Source: Bacteroidales bacterium (GTDB taxonomy: Bacteria > Bacteroidota > Bacteroidia > Bacteroidales > UBA10428). From it: DNA of 43,108 nucleotides. This document shows positions 1 to 8,848 of this stretch, piece after piece. Position numbers and translations under genes: made by a program. The stretch lies in the NCBI GenBank assembly GCA_016931575.1, contig JAFGEO010000091.1, positions 1-43,108 of the forward strand, given 5' to 3'. The notes beneath the pieces were generated by a model, which was given only the letters and a program-made list of their open reading frames with translations, did not search any database and was not told the origin of the DNA. The number at the start of each line of letters is the position of its first letter. Position 1 is the first letter of the stretch.

Positions 1-48
1 CATTAGCGCCGATGGTACTGCATTTGCGGGAGAGTAGGTCGCTGCCTC
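1..48 (+). rRNA. rrf: 5S rRNA, 3' end (partial)
   Basis: The first 48 bases match the 3' part of a bacterial 5S rRNA: the GCCGATGGTACTGC block followed by GGGAGAGTAGGTCGCTGCC. The 5' two thirds lie outside the window, so a 16S-23S-5S operon probably extends to the left. A hairpin terminator follows at once, which supports this as the operon end. The exact mature 3' end is estimated to within a few bases. Confidence 0.9.
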
Positions 49-53
49 TTTTT

Positions 54-86
54 AATCCCGGTTCTCTTTGAATCGGGATTTTTTTA
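54..86 (+). terminator. Intrinsic terminator of the rRNA operon
   Basis: AATCCCG (54-60) pairs with CGGGATT (74-80) across a 13-base loop, and a run of T follows. It lies just past the 5S 3' end. The rest of the spacer to 270 shows nothing further that I can support. Confidence 0.85.
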
Positions 87-270
87 TGCTTTAGTACCGA
101 TCCCGTAGCTCTTAGCTGTCGTGTCTGTAAGACCAAAATCAGTTGTTAACAAACCGGTAAACTTGTTATCAACTTTTTCCAAACTTCTTGAAATCAACTG
201 ACCGCTTTTAGTATCTTTTCACAATTATGATTTAGGGTATGGTACGATTGTTGTCCTTTCGGCCACAGTT

Positions 271-2286
271 ATGAAGAAACACCTATATAGCGCACTAATC
301 CTCATTTTTGTCTCTATCGCTGCTATTGCCCAGGATGACTCCCTGGCAGTTATCAGGGCTTGGAGTCTTGACCAGGACTTCCGCCTGTATCAAGAGAAAA
401 AAATAGATACCGGATTGACAGATTTTCACGTGGTATACCCGAATAGTAAATATTCTACGAGCAATACATTCCTTGGTAATGTTGGATCGCCTACTGTTTC
501 AACGATCTTTGCCGACCGGATTTATTATGACGACCTGTTCTTCCTCAACCAATACCTGCCTTGTTTTTATACTGCCGAAAAAGCTTTGTATTATAATACC
601 CGTAAACCCTTCTCATACCTGACCTATTCCGCAAGCTCCATGATGGAGGACCATATGGCCTCAGTTTTTGATGCCATGATTACCGAAAACATTCGTCCTG
701 ATCTGAACTTTTCCCTGCAAATCCACGATATCAGCTCCAAAGGACAATACAACTTTCAGCATATCAGGCAGAGGAACTACCGGGGTACCGTAAATTATAC
801 CGGGAAACGCTACAGCGTCTATGGCTCATTTAATGCCAATAACCAAAAATCAAATGAGAATGGGGGTGTTGTTGATTCCATTTTTGAGAGCCACGACTAT
901 GAATACTGGGAAGAAATCCCTACTCGTATCTCCGGTTCAGGGGCCGTATCAAATGCAAGGAATGATATTTACCATTACGACCTGATGGTCAACCAGCGAC
1001 TGAGACTTTTCACCCTGGCCAGTAAAGTCGATACCACCCAACCCGGGAAGAAAAGAAATATGGCTGAACCTATTCTTAGTTATACCCTTCGGGCCCGGAG
1101 AGCTGCGAAGAACTATCAGCACAGCTCTCCTTCTACGTCTGGTATTTATGACGTGAATTACTTTAATCAGACCAAAACTCTCGATTCTGTGGCTAATTTC
1201 AGGCTTACGAATACCCTTAATCTGGAATTTAAAACAACCTTCAGAGGAAAAATCCAGCTTGGTATATACGGAACAATCAGCAATGAATTCGATAAATACT
1301 CGATGTACTCTGAATGGGATACAAACTATGTTGCGGCTGTGGATACTCTGGTGTCCCCTGTTGTCCGGCTGAACGGTGATACTCTTAAGGGTATTGATCT
1401 CACCGAAAAACATAGCAGCACATACTTCTCTGCCGGACTTTACGGGGTTTTCTGGAATAAAGTCAGAACCGACCTCTCAACTCAGATTTATTTTCTTGGC
1501 TATAAGGCAGGGCAAACCAATACACGTGGGAAAATTTCAACAGATGTCGACATCCTGAAAAAGGAGTTCATCTTTGATGTTGAAGTCGGTCTCCAAAACA
1601 AAGTGCCTTCTTATTTGTTTCAGAATTATTATTCCAATCATTACCTCTGGGAACAGGAAGATCAAAATTTGAACTCAGAGATATGGACCAGTTTGTCAGG
1701 CAAAATTAGTGCTCCATCAAATAATTTTGAACTGACAGGGAATTATTACTTAATTAGCGGACTGATTTATTTTAATCAGGATGCCAGACCGGTAAATCTC
1801 GATAATCCGGTTAACGTTTTATCGATAGGCCTGACAAAAACAGTTAAGGTATGGAAACTATTTTCAAAGAATAGTATTGTATATCAAGCAACGGAGGATC
1901 CAGAGATTCTCGCTATCCCAAATCTGGTATACTTCAATTCAACTTATTTCAATCATACATTTCATTTTGCCAGTACAGGCGGTGAGCTTGAAGTAATGCT
2001 TGGATTGAATTTTCTTTATACGACCAGATATTTTGGATATGAGTATTCACCTGCTCTGTCCCAGTTTTACACTCAGGATAGCGTGTTGATAGGAAATTAT
2101 CCCTTGCTGGATGCATTTATGAATGTTAAACTTAAAAAGGTAAGGTTTTTCGTGAAACTGCAACACTTTAACAGCATCTGGGGGCCGCAAAACTACTACG
2201 CTGCTATTCATTATCCACATAATCAGCTAATGAATAGAAACCAAATGTTTGTCTCTTTTGGTGTGTCGTGGGCATTTTATGATTAA
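271..2286 (+). CDS. Putative outer-membrane porin (Porin_10-like)
   Basis: The 671-residue protein has a clear N-terminal signal peptide (about residues 1-21, ending AIAQ). The rest is rich in alternating aromatic and polar residues, as in outer-membrane beta-barrels, and the chain ends in a short aromatic strand (SFGVSWAFYD). The N-terminal region, with its VYPNSKYSTSNTFLGN-type segment, resembles the Bacteroidota 'putative porin' family (Porin_10, PF14121). This is family recognition from memory, not a search. It would sit in the outer membrane; the substrate is unknown. The downstream transglycosylase starts 33 bases after the stop, so the two may be co-transcribed. No consensus promoter was found in the 86-270 spacer. 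Confidence 0.75.
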   Translation: MKKHLYSALILIFVSIAAIAQDDSLAVIRAWSLDQDFRLYQEKKIDTGLTDFHVVYPNSKYSTSNTFLGNVGSPTVSTIFADRIYYDDLFFLNQYLPCFYTAEKALYYNTRKPFSYLTYSASSMMEDHMASVFDAMITENIRPDLNFSLQIHDISSKGQYNFQHIRQRNYRGTVNYTGKRYSVYGSFNANNQKSNENGGVVDSIFESHDYEYWEEIPTRISGSGAVSNARNDIYHYDLMVNQRLRLFTLASKVDTTQPGKKRNMAEPILSYTLRARRAAKNYQHSSPSTSGIYDVNYFNQTKTLDSVANFRLTNTLNLEFKTTFRGKIQLGIYGTISNEFDKYSMYSEWDTNYVAAVDTLVSPVVRLNGDTLKGIDLTEKHSSTYFSAGLYGVFWNKVRTDLSTQIYFLGYKAGQTNTRGKISTDVDILKKEFIFDVEVGLQNKVPSYLFQNYYSNHYLWEQEDQNLNSEIWTSLSGKISAPSNNFELTGNYYLISGLIYFNQDARPVNLDNPVNVLSIGLTKTVKVWKLFSKNSIVYQATEDPEILAIPNLVYFNSTYFNHTFHFASTGGELEVMLGLNFLYTTRYFGYEYSPALSQFYTQDSVLIGNYPLLDAFMNVKLKKVRFFVKLQHFNSIWGPQNYYAAIHYPHNQLMNRNQMFVSFGVSWAFYD

Positions 2287-2319
2287 TGAAACCGATAGTG
2301 TTATTTGATAAAGACTGAT

Positions 2320-3735
2320 ATGAAGATTCAAGTAAATAAACTCAATAGCATGATCCTCGTGTTATTGTTGACGTTCTCATGCGTTCGTGTGGGGGACCCT
2401 GTTCCAAAGGCGGCTGAGAAACCTCGACTGAAGAGTATTATGGAGAGTGGGATTTTGAGGGTTGTTACTGATTTTAACTCGTCAAGTTACTTCATCTACC
2501 GGGGACAGCCTATGGGATACCAATATGAAATGCTGCAGGAATTATCCGATTACCTGGGTGTTAAGCTCGAAGTAAGCGTCAATAATGACCTGCAGGAGAA
2601 AATTGAAATGCTGAACAGTAACAAGGTGGACCTGGTTGCGGTGAACCTTACGGTTACAAAAGAACGTAGGGAAGAAGTAGAATTTACCGTGCCCCATGCA
2701 CAAACCTGCCAGGTTTTGGTGCAACGGAAACCCGATAACTGGGACAGACTTTCTAACAGAAGCCTGGAAGACAGCCTGCTGAGAAATCAGCTGGACCTGG
2801 CTGAGAAAACAGTTTGGGTACAGAAAAATTCTGCTTATGCTGAACGTCTTGCCAACCTGTCAGATGAAATTGGATACCCCATCCATATCCGTGAAACAGA
2901 CGATGGCGTGGAAGACCTGATTGCTAAAGTTGCTTCCGGAGAAATTGAATTTACGGTATGCGATGAGATTACAGCACAAATCAATGAATCATACTACAAT
3001 AACCTGGATATTGCTACTCCGGTGAGCTTTCCCCAGAGTCTGGCATGGGCATTGCCAAAAGGGGCAACGGACCTGAAAGAGGCTATTGATACCTGGCTGA
3101 CAGATTTTAAAAAGACCAGCAAGTATGCCAGCATCCACAGAAAATATTTTGAAAGTAAAAAATCCGCCGAAAGACTCGACAGCGATTTTTTTACCAATAT
3201 CTCAGGTAAGATCTCACCATACGACGCTATGATCAAGGAGTTTAGCAAAGAGATCGGATGGGACTGGCGTCTGGTGGCCTCAATGATCTACCAGGAATCC
3301 CGCTTTAATCCTCAGGCTACCTCATGGGCAGGTGCCTACGGGCTTATGCAACTCATGCCCGCCACAGGTAAACGCTTTGGTGTCAGCCCGCAGTCCCCGG
3401 CAAAAATGCAGATTAAGGCAGGACTGAATTTTATCAGCTGGCTGAACGATCGCTTTCTCGATATTCAGGATCAGGATGAACGTAAAAAGTTTATTCTGGC
3501 AGGCTATAATGTCGGACTGGGACATGTGCTGGATGCCAGGGCTCTGGCGCTGAAGCATGGTAAAAATCCCAATGTATGGGATGATCATGTTGCGGAATTC
3601 ATTTTATTGAAGTCTGACCCCAGGTATTACAATGATCCTGTGGTGAAATACGGTTATTGCCGGGGTACGGAAACCTATAAATATGTTGCCGATATCATGG
3701 ACAGGTATACTCACTATCAGAATCTGATACCCTAA
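2320..3735 (+). CDS. mltF: Membrane-bound lytic murein transglycosylase, MltF type
   Basis: This is a lipoprotein with two domains. Residues about 45-280 form a periplasmic solute-binding (SBP_bac_3-like) domain, and residues about 305-460 an SLT lytic transglycosylase domain. The SLT motif QESRFNPQA carries the predicted catalytic Glu (about residue 326), followed by AYGLMQLMPATG. MltF enzymes cleave peptidoglycan between MurNAc and GlcNAc with formation of 1,6-anhydro-MurNAc, and the SBP-like part modulates this. I chose the ATG at 2320 over the in-frame TTG at 2305 because it gives a compact lipoprotein signal with Cys at residue 21 (LLLTFSC). The frame ends at 3735, 15 bases before a strong terminator stem. 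Confidence 0.88.
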   Translation: MKIQVNKLNSMILVLLLTFSCVRVGDPVPKAAEKPRLKSIMESGILRVVTDFNSSSYFIYRGQPMGYQYEMLQELSDYLGVKLEVSVNNDLQEKIEMLNSNKVDLVAVNLTVTKERREEVEFTVPHAQTCQVLVQRKPDNWDRLSNRSLEDSLLRNQLDLAEKTVWVQKNSAYAERLANLSDEIGYPIHIRETDDGVEDLIAKVASGEIEFTVCDEITAQINESYYNNLDIATPVSFPQSLAWALPKGATDLKEAIDTWLTDFKKTSKYASIHRKYFESKKSAERLDSDFFTNISGKISPYDAMIKEFSKEIGWDWRLVASMIYQESRFNPQATSWAGAYGLMQLMPATGKRFGVSPQSPAKMQIKAGLNFISWLNDRFLDIQDQDERKKFILAGYNVGLGHVLDARALALKHGKNPNVWDDHVAEFILLKSDPRYYNDPVVKYGYCRGTETYKYVADIMDRYTHYQNLIP

Positions 3736-3748
3736 AGTACACACGGAA

Positions 3749-4405
3749 TTATCCCGGCAGGAATAGGCCGGGATTTTTCTTATCCATTCGCGAAAGGATC
3801 TCCCTGAACTCGGAGAGGATCATGCTGGTTGCTCCCCAGACAATTTCGCCTTCCAGGGCAAAATACGGGGCCTCGAATTCGAAGCCCATGACATGAAAGG
3901 TCCTGGTCTTCATTTTAGATGCATCTAACAATTGCAGGATGGGGAACTGCAGGATATACTCTACCTCTTCCGGATCAGGTTTTAGCGTTAAAGTATGGCT
4001 TGTGTAGAAGATATAGGGATAAACCCTGAACCCGCTGACCTCGATATCCAGGGGGGTTAATTGCCCCACACACTCTTCTTTTTGCAGGTCAGCACCGATT
4101 TCCTCACGGGCTTCCCTGATGGCTGCTGCCAGAAGCGAAGGATCATCAGGATCTGCCTTTCCCCCGGGAAAACTTACCTGTCCACTATGGGGTCCCTCAT
4201 ATTCCGAGCGTTTAATGAGGATCATTTGCAGACTTTTATCGCTATCACAGATTATCAGCGATACAGCTGCATCGGTAAAGCTGTCGGCTTCTTCAAATTC
4301 CAGTTTGCGATGCGACGGAGCAAGTTGATACTGGTATGTTTTTCCCGGCAGGGCTTCGGTTAATTCGGATCGCAGTGCGGAAAGAAACGAAACAGACCTA
4401 CTCAT
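3749..4405 (-). CDS. NUDIX hydrolase, CoA pyrophosphatase-like
   Basis: The 218-residue protein carries a NUDIX box at about residues 80-103: SFPGGKADPDD followed by IREAREEIGA, with the REAREE metal-binding core intact. The spacing and the VSFPGGK lead-in resemble the NudL/YeaB subgroup (UPF0035), which hydrolyses CoA and acyl-CoA to phosphopantetheine and 3',5'-ADP. Substrate assignment is family inference. It is cytosolic, with no signal peptide. Its start overlaps the last 8 bases of the upstream permease gene on the same strand, so the two are probably translationally coupled. The 3' end shares DNA with the mltF terminator. Confidence 0.8.
   Translation of the reverse strand: MSRSVSFLSALRSELTEALPGKTYQYQLAPSHRKLEFEEADSFTDAAVSLIICDSDKSLQMILIKRSEYEGPHSGQVSFPGGKADPDDPSLLAAAIREAREEIGADLQKEECVGQLTPLDIEVSGFRVYPYIFYTSHTLTLKPDPEEVEYILQFPILQLLDASKMKTRTFHVMGFEFEAPYFALEGEIVWGATSMILSEFREILSRMDKKNPGLFLPG
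3751..3780 (+). terminator. Terminator of mltF, inside the 3' end of the NUDIX gene
   Basis: ATCCCGGC (3751-3758) pairs perfectly with GCCGGGAT (3767-3774) around an 8-base loop, followed by TTTTTC. It ends the + strand mltF transcript. The stem also encodes the last codons of the convergent NUDIX gene, whose stop occupies 3749-3751. No T run follows on the minus strand, so it should act mainly on mltF. Confidence 0.8.
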
Positions 4406-5642
4406 ACCGCAGGGTTTTTACCGGATCGACCCGCGAAATGATTAGGGCCGGCATATACATCGCCAGGAATATCAGGATGAGACTGGCCAGGTTTGTGAAC
4501 AGAATAACCGGCAGGGACAGGTTGACCGGGACATAATCAATAAAGTAGGAACCAGGATCCAGTTTGAACAGTCTGAAGGTGTCCTGAATATAGCAAACTG
4601 CAAGGGCCAGGGCATTTCCGATAAGTAATCCTTTGAGGATCAGAAAAACCGCCTGGTAGAGGAAAATACGTTTTATTTTTCGGTTTTGGGTCCCAATAGC
4701 CTTTAGTAAGCCAATGGTCTGTGTACGATCCAGGATCAGAATGATCAGACCGGAAATCATGTTTACGACCGCTACGATGATCATGAGTATCAGGATCACC
4801 TTGACATTCATATCCAGTAAACTGAGCCAGTTGAAAATCTGGTTGTACAGATCCTTGACAGTGATCACTTCAAGCTGTGTCCCATTATCAAGGTACCGAA
4901 GTCCGGCAATGTCGAAGACATCTGAGGCAACCTGCTCCAGGTGTTTGAAATCGTCTACCAGGATTTCATACCCACTTATCGAATCCCTGCTCCAGCCATA
5001 GAGTCGCTGGATCTCTTTCATATTCATAAATATGAACTGCTTATCGAAATTTTCAAAGCTGGTCTGAAAAAGCCCGGCGATCTTACATCGCCTTGAACGT
5101 GTCCTGTCCTGGTAAAAGTAGATCAGAAACTCATCTCCGACTTTTTGGTTTAGCATGGCAGCAAGCCTGGTTGATATCAGGACTTCTTTCGCCCTTCCGG
5201 TATCTGCATAATTTATTAGCCGGCCTTCTATCAGGTTATTGCTGAAAAAATTCCAGTCATAGGTGCTGTCAACTCCCTTTACGATTACTCCCTGGTTGTC
5301 TTTTCCGGCCTTGATAATTCCGGGCTTCATCGCAAAAGGCTGAACCTGTCTGATCCCTTTAATTTGCTTAATTTCGGGTAAAAAGCCCAGACTGGCTGGA
5401 ATTGGCGCTGTTTCAAAACTATTCAGGGCTTCTTTATTGATGATTTGGATGTGTGAACCAAATCCTACCGCCCGATTCGTAATTTCTTTTTTGAACCCGG
5501 TAACAACCGCCAGCGTGATGATCATTACCGCGATGCTGAGGGTGATGGAAAAAACAGAAAGGCGGACAATGGAGCGACTGAGAAGTTTTTTTCCTGCTTT
5601 ATCGAAAGCCAGCCTGCGGGCTATGTAATATTCCGTGTTCAA
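4398..5642 (-). CDS. FtsX/LolC-E type ABC transporter permease
   Basis: The 414-residue protein has the MacB/LolE layout. There is one N-terminal membrane segment (about residues 28-52), then a large periplasmic domain (about 53-270), then an FtsX-like core with three membrane segments at about 275-305, 325-350 and 375-402. The sequence after the first segment (VVTGFKKEITNRAVGFGSHI) is typical of Bacteroidota lipoprotein-releasing permeases. In the Lol system such subunits extract lipoproteins from the inner membrane, powered by LolD. The lolD-like ATPase lies 31 kb away, so pairing is inferred. The gene is transcribed with the NUDIX gene. Confidence 0.82.
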   Translation of the reverse strand: MNTEYYIARRLAFDKAGKKLLSRSIVRLSVFSITLSIAVMIITLAVVTGFKKEITNRAVGFGSHIQIINKEALNSFETAPIPASLGFLPEIKQIKGIRQVQPFAMKPGIIKAGKDNQGVIVKGVDSTYDWNFFSNNLIEGRLINYADTGRAKEVLISTRLAAMLNQKVGDEFLIYFYQDRTRSRRCKIAGLFQTSFENFDKQFIFMNMKEIQRLYGWSRDSISGYEILVDDFKHLEQVASDVFDIAGLRYLDNGTQLEVITVKDLYNQIFNWLSLLDMNVKVILILMIIVAVVNMISGLIILILDRTQTIGLLKAIGTQNRKIKRIFLYQAVFLILKGLLIGNALALAVCYIQDTFRLFKLDPGSYFIDYVPVNLSLPVILFTNLASLILIFLAMYMPALIISRVDPVKTLRYE

Positions 5643-5704
5643 AATGATTCGCGTGTAAAGAGCGTAAAAATACTAAATTAGCTGAGGTTAAGCCATACAA
5701 AGTT

Positions 5705-6907
5705 ATGTTTAAATCAACGGGTTTGAAGTTATACGCTTTTATAGGAATTGTCACGCTGACAGTTCAGTCTTGCACCGGCACGTCGGCCGAAACAGGGGAT
5801 ATTACCCCGGGAGCATACAGAATGGAGGAATACCTTCCCCGTATTGATGGACTCAGGGTAGGCGTCGTGGTTAACCAGACCTCCGTTGTAGGAGATGCAC
5901 ACCTGGTTGATACCCTTCTGGCCAGAGGAGTGAATATCCGGCGGATTTTTACCCCGGAACATGGTTTTAGGGGCAATGCGGATGCAGGAGCGGATGTCGG
6001 TGACGGATCGTATTCTTCCGGTAATATTCCGGTAGTCTCCCTCTATGGAAACAAACGAAAACCTTCTTCAGACGATCTGAAAGATCTCGATGTCATTCTT
6101 TTCGACCTTCAGGATGTAGGCGTTCGCTTTTTTACCTACATAAGTACCCTGCATTATTGTATGGAAGCCTGTGCTGAAGAGGATGTGGAACTGATCGTCC
6201 TGGACCGGCCAAATCCTAACGGGCACTATGTGGATGGGCCTGTGCTTGAACCTGAATTTAAATCCTTTGTCGGGATGCATCCTGTACCGGTGGTATATGG
6301 ACTGACTATCGGGGAATATGCGGGGATGATCAATGGGGAGGACTGGCTGACCAATTCTCTTCAGTGCAGCCTCAGCGTGGTGAAATGCAGCCACTATGAC
6401 CATACTTCCCTTTATACACTCCCCGTTTGGCCATCTCCCAATCTGTCTTCAATGCGCGCCATCTATCTCTACCCCTCAACTGCTTTTTTTGAAGGAACGA
6501 TAGCCTCAGAGGGCCGGGGTACACCGGCTCCCTTCGAACTTATTGGTCACCCGGATTACCCTGATAAAACAGTGTGTTTTATACCACAACCTGTACCGGG
6601 TGCCAGTATGGATCCCAAACTGAAAGGGAAAGCTTGTTATGGGATCGATCTAAGGGGACTGCCTTTTGAAAGTCTCCAGTCGGCAGCGACCCTGGATTTG
6701 TCCTATCTGATCCGCTTCTATTCGGCCATGAAGAGCAAAAATGGCTTTTTCATAGAGTATTTTAACCTGCTGGCCGGCAATAAAACCCTGCGTGAGCAAA
6801 TCGAAAAGGGCATGAGCGGGCAGGAAATCCGTGAATCCTGGCAGGAGGCGTTGGGTGCCTATAAAAAAATCAGGATAAAGTACCTGCTTTATCCTGATTT
6901 TAAGTAA
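5705..6907 (+). CDS. namZ: DUF1343 lipoprotein, NamZ-like exo-beta-N-acetylmuramidase
   Basis: The 400-residue protein matches the DUF1343 (YbbC) family along its length. Recognisable blocks are FTPEHGFRG (about residue 80), DLQDVGVRFFTYISTLHYCM (about 134), DRPNPNGHYVDGP (about 168) and EGRGTPAPFELIGHP (about 269). NamZ of this family removes MurNAc from the non-reducing end of peptidoglycan fragments. The N-terminus looks like a lipoprotein signal with Cys at about residue 23 (LTVQSC), which implies a membrane-anchored periplasmic or surface enzyme. It stands alone, divergent from the permease. Its last 14 codons contain a 15-bp terminator stem. Family call is good; exact activity is inferred. 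Confidence 0.85.
   Translation: MFKSTGLKLYAFIGIVTLTVQSCTGTSAETGDITPGAYRMEEYLPRIDGLRVGVVVNQTSVVGDAHLVDTLLARGVNIRRIFTPEHGFRGNADAGADVGDGSYSSGNIPVVSLYGNKRKPSSDDLKDLDVILFDLQDVGVRFFTYISTLHYCMEACAEEDVELIVLDRPNPNGHYVDGPVLEPEFKSFVGMHPVPVVYGLTIGEYAGMINGEDWLTNSLQCSLSVVKCSHYDHTSLYTLPVWPSPNLSSMRAIYLYPSTAFFEGTIASEGRGTPAPFELIGHPDYPDKTVCFIPQPVPGASMDPKLKGKACYGIDLRGLPFESLQSAATLDLSYLIRFYSAMKSKNGFFIEYFNLLAGNKTLREQIEKGMSGQEIRESWQEALGAYKKIRIKYLLYPDFK
6866..6901. terminator. Bidirectional terminator inside the 3' end of namZ
   Basis: A perfect 15-bp stem runs from 6866-6880 to 6887-6901, with loop TACCTG. On the + strand it ends in TTTT, then AAGTAAGTTTTT. On the minus strand the stem runs into seven T residues. 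It can therefore end both namZ (+) and the convergent aminotransferase (-). Unusually, the whole hairpin lies upstream of the namZ stop codon (6905-6907). Confidence 0.85.
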
Positions 6908-6919
6908 GTTTTTCTTTTC

Positions 6920-8158
6920 CTAAACTGTGGCTTCTGTCTGGCTCGTGATCCCCTGAACAGGTTCAATTCTCCCCGGGTAGGCTTTCAGTCCTTCTTCAAG
7001 GCACTTCATGGCGATCTTCAGTTGCTCAACATTTATGACATAGGCAAGCCTGACTTCCTGCCGGCCAATTCCACCTTCCGTATAAAAACCAGCACCCGGT
7101 GCAAACATGACGGTCTTGCCCTCGTATTCAAAATCGCTGAGCATCCACATGGCAAATTTCTCGGCATCATCTACCGGGAGCTTTGCCATCACATAAAATG
7201 CTCCTTTCGGAACGGGTGAATATACCCCCGGAATTTTATTCAATGCTTCGACAATATAGTTCCTCCTGGAAAGGTATTCCTGAAAAACACCATTCATATA
7301 TTCATCCGTGGAATCCAGCGCTGCTTCACCGGCGATCTGGCCTACGTATGGGGGGCTCAGACGCGCCTGACAGAACTTTAGGGCAGTGTCCCGAAGTTCC
7401 CTGTTCCTGGTAACTAAGGCACCCGTGCGCAATCCGGTGGCGCTGTAACGTTTCGAGAGCGAATCTATCAGAATGGCATGCTTATCAATACCTTCAAGCT
7501 GCATGATCGAAATAAACTCCTCATCATCGTAAACAAACTCCCTGTATACCTCATCGGAAAGAAGGAAAAGATCATATTTTACCACCAGGTCGCGTATCTG
7601 CTCAAGTTCCTTCCGGCTGTAAACATGCCCCGTGGGGTTATTCGGATTACAGATGATGATACACTTGGTCCGGTCTGTAATTTTTTTCTCGAATTCTTCG
7701 ATCGGAGGAAGGATGAACCCATTTTCAATGTGGGATGAAATAGCTACAACCTTGACATCCGAGGAGGTGGCAAAACTGTAATAGTTGGCATAGAAGGGCT
7801 CAGGGACAATGATCTCGTCTCCTGCATTCAGGCAGGTTAGCAGGGTGATCGTAATAGCCTCCGAACCGCCGGTCGTGATCAGGATATCCTCATAATCAAC
7901 ATGGATATTATGGCGTTCGTAGTATTTGACCATCTTTCTGCGCAGCGACTCCATTCCGGCACTATGGCTGTACTCCAGAATAGTTGCCTTAAGATTCCGT
8001 ATCGCCGCTAATGCCTTGTCAGAAGTCGGTATATCGGGCTGCCCGATGTTTAAACGAATGACCTGCCTGCCTTTTTTGGAAGCCTCCTCAGCAAGCGGCA
8101 CCAACTTCCTGATCGGGGAGTTGGGCATAAGCGTACCTCTTTTTGAAATCTTTGGCAT
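6920..8158 (-). CDS. PLP-dependent class I/II aminotransferase (AspC-like)
   Basis: The protein (412 residues from the chosen start) has the fold type I aminotransferase signatures: GQPDIPTSD near the N-terminus, TTGGSEAITITLLT around the cofactor phosphate site, NPNNPTGHVYSRKEL, LSDEVYREF, and SLSKRYSATGLRTG with the Schiff-base Lys. It belongs with bacterial aspartate/aromatic aminotransferases; the amino-acid substrate cannot be fixed from sequence. An ATG 39 bases upstream (8197) is in frame, but it lies inside a terminator hairpin and adds an atypical hydrophobic stretch. I therefore start at 8158 (MPKISKRGTLMP). It lies downstream of the DUF1573 gene and shares the embedded terminator with namZ. 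Confidence 0.88.
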   Translation of the reverse strand: MPKISKRGTLMPNSPIRKLVPLAEEASKKGRQVIRLNIGQPDIPTSDKALAAIRNLKATILEYSHSAGMESLRRKMVKYYERHNIHVDYEDILITTGGSEAITITLLTCLNAGDEIIVPEPFYANYYSFATSSDVKVVAISSHIENGFILPPIEEFEKKITDRTKCIIICNPNNPTGHVYSRKELEQIRDLVVKYDLFLLSDEVYREFVYDDEEFISIMQLEGIDKHAILIDSLSKRYSATGLRTGALVTRNRELRDTALKFCQARLSPPYVGQIAGEAALDSTDEYMNGVFQEYLSRRNYIVEALNKIPGVYSPVPKGAFYVMAKLPVDDAEKFAMWMLSDFEYEGKTVMFAPGAGFYTEGGIGRQEVRLAYVINVEQLKIAMKCLEEGLKAYPGRIEPVQGITSQTEATV

Positions 8159-8182
8159 TTTAGTATGGTTTAAAAATGTAAG

Positions 8183-8217
8183 TAAAAACAAACTCACAGA
8201 TAAGCGTATCTGTGAGT
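8183..8217 (-). terminator. Terminator after the DUF1573 gene
   Basis: A perfect 11-bp stem (8192-8202 with 8207-8217) has a 4-base loop. Read on the minus strand it is followed by TTTGTTTTT. It separates the DUF1573 gene from the aminotransferase gene. As no consensus promoter is visible between hairpin and aminotransferase start, partial read-through is possible. Confidence 0.8.
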
Positions 8218-8242
8218 CACGATTATCTATATGATTATCTTT

Positions 8243-8665
8243 TTAGTCTGTCGCGGCTGCTGGTGCATCTACAGTACCGCTTATTTCAAGCCTTATTGGC
8301 ACCTCGGATACATTGGAATAAACCGATATGCTTTTTTTGAAAGCACCCACCCTGCGGGTGTCATAGTTTACCTTGATAACTGATTTGGCACCGGCAGCAA
8401 TAGGCTCTCTCGGCCACTCGGGTACAGTACATCCACAGGAACTCCTGACATTCGTCAGCATCAGCGGCTCTGTCCCCGTGTTCGTGAAAACAAAGTCAAC
8501 TTTTCCGTCACCATTCTGAGGAATGACGCCGAAATTGTGCGAAAGCATCTCAAACTCGATCTTAGGTCCAAAAGCACTTTCTTTCTCACCATTTACCGGT
8601 GCCTGTGAAAAGCTAAGGGTACAAATGGCTAACAGAATAATGGCTGTTGAAATAATCCTTCTCAT
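8243..8665 (-). CDS. Secreted DUF1573 domain protein
   Basis: From the ATG at 8665 this is a 140-residue protein with a signal peptide (MRRIISTAIILLAICTLSFS, then Q). A single DUF1573 domain of Ig-like type follows, recognised by FVFTNTGTEPLMLTNVRSSCGCT and a final strand motif with V-P-I-R-L-E. The SSCGCT motif is characteristic of the family. The role is unknown; the domain is common in exported Bacteroidota proteins. The frame is open for 42 more codons upstream, but that extension lacks a signal-peptide look and would cross the promoter box at 8687-8694. A terminator follows at 8217. Confidence 0.82.
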   Translation of the reverse strand: MRRIISTAIILLAICTLSFSQAPVNGEKESAFGPKIEFEMLSHNFGVIPQNGDGKVDFVFTNTGTEPLMLTNVRSSCGCTVPEWPREPIAAGAKSVIKVNYDTRRVGAFKKSISVYSNVSEVPIRLEISGTVDAPAAATD

Positions 8666-8686
8666 GATAGTATTTTTTTCAAGTGA

Positions 8687-8694
8687 CAAATTTA
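8687..8694 (-). promoter_or_regulatory. -7 box for the DUF1573 gene
   Basis: Read on the minus strand, 8694-8687 is TAAATTTG, an exact TAnnTTTG Bacteroidota -7 box about 22 bases before the chosen start. No convincing -33 TTTG was found. Such a box is expected by chance about twenty times in a window this size, so the position is the main support. Confidence 0.45.
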
Positions 8695-8848
8695 TAAGAT
8701 ATTTTTCTAAAATACGCTCCGTGAAAGGATGTTTTGTGTTAATAAGGGGCATAATATGGATGATTTTTCTGATGCCGGCTCTAAAACGCATTTATTTTTT
8801 AATTTTACGCGAATTTTTGACCCATTATTTTAGAAAAGAGAAGTGTAT

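Noticed and set aside
949-1413. Antisense frame of 154 codons opposite the porin gene
   Set aside because: No signal, no domain pattern and no start context; the sense strand is a full-length outer-membrane protein.
8192-8217. 11-bp palindrome as an operator for the aminotransferase
   Set aside because: The position after the DUF1573 stop and the T-rich tail on the minus strand fit an intrinsic terminator better.
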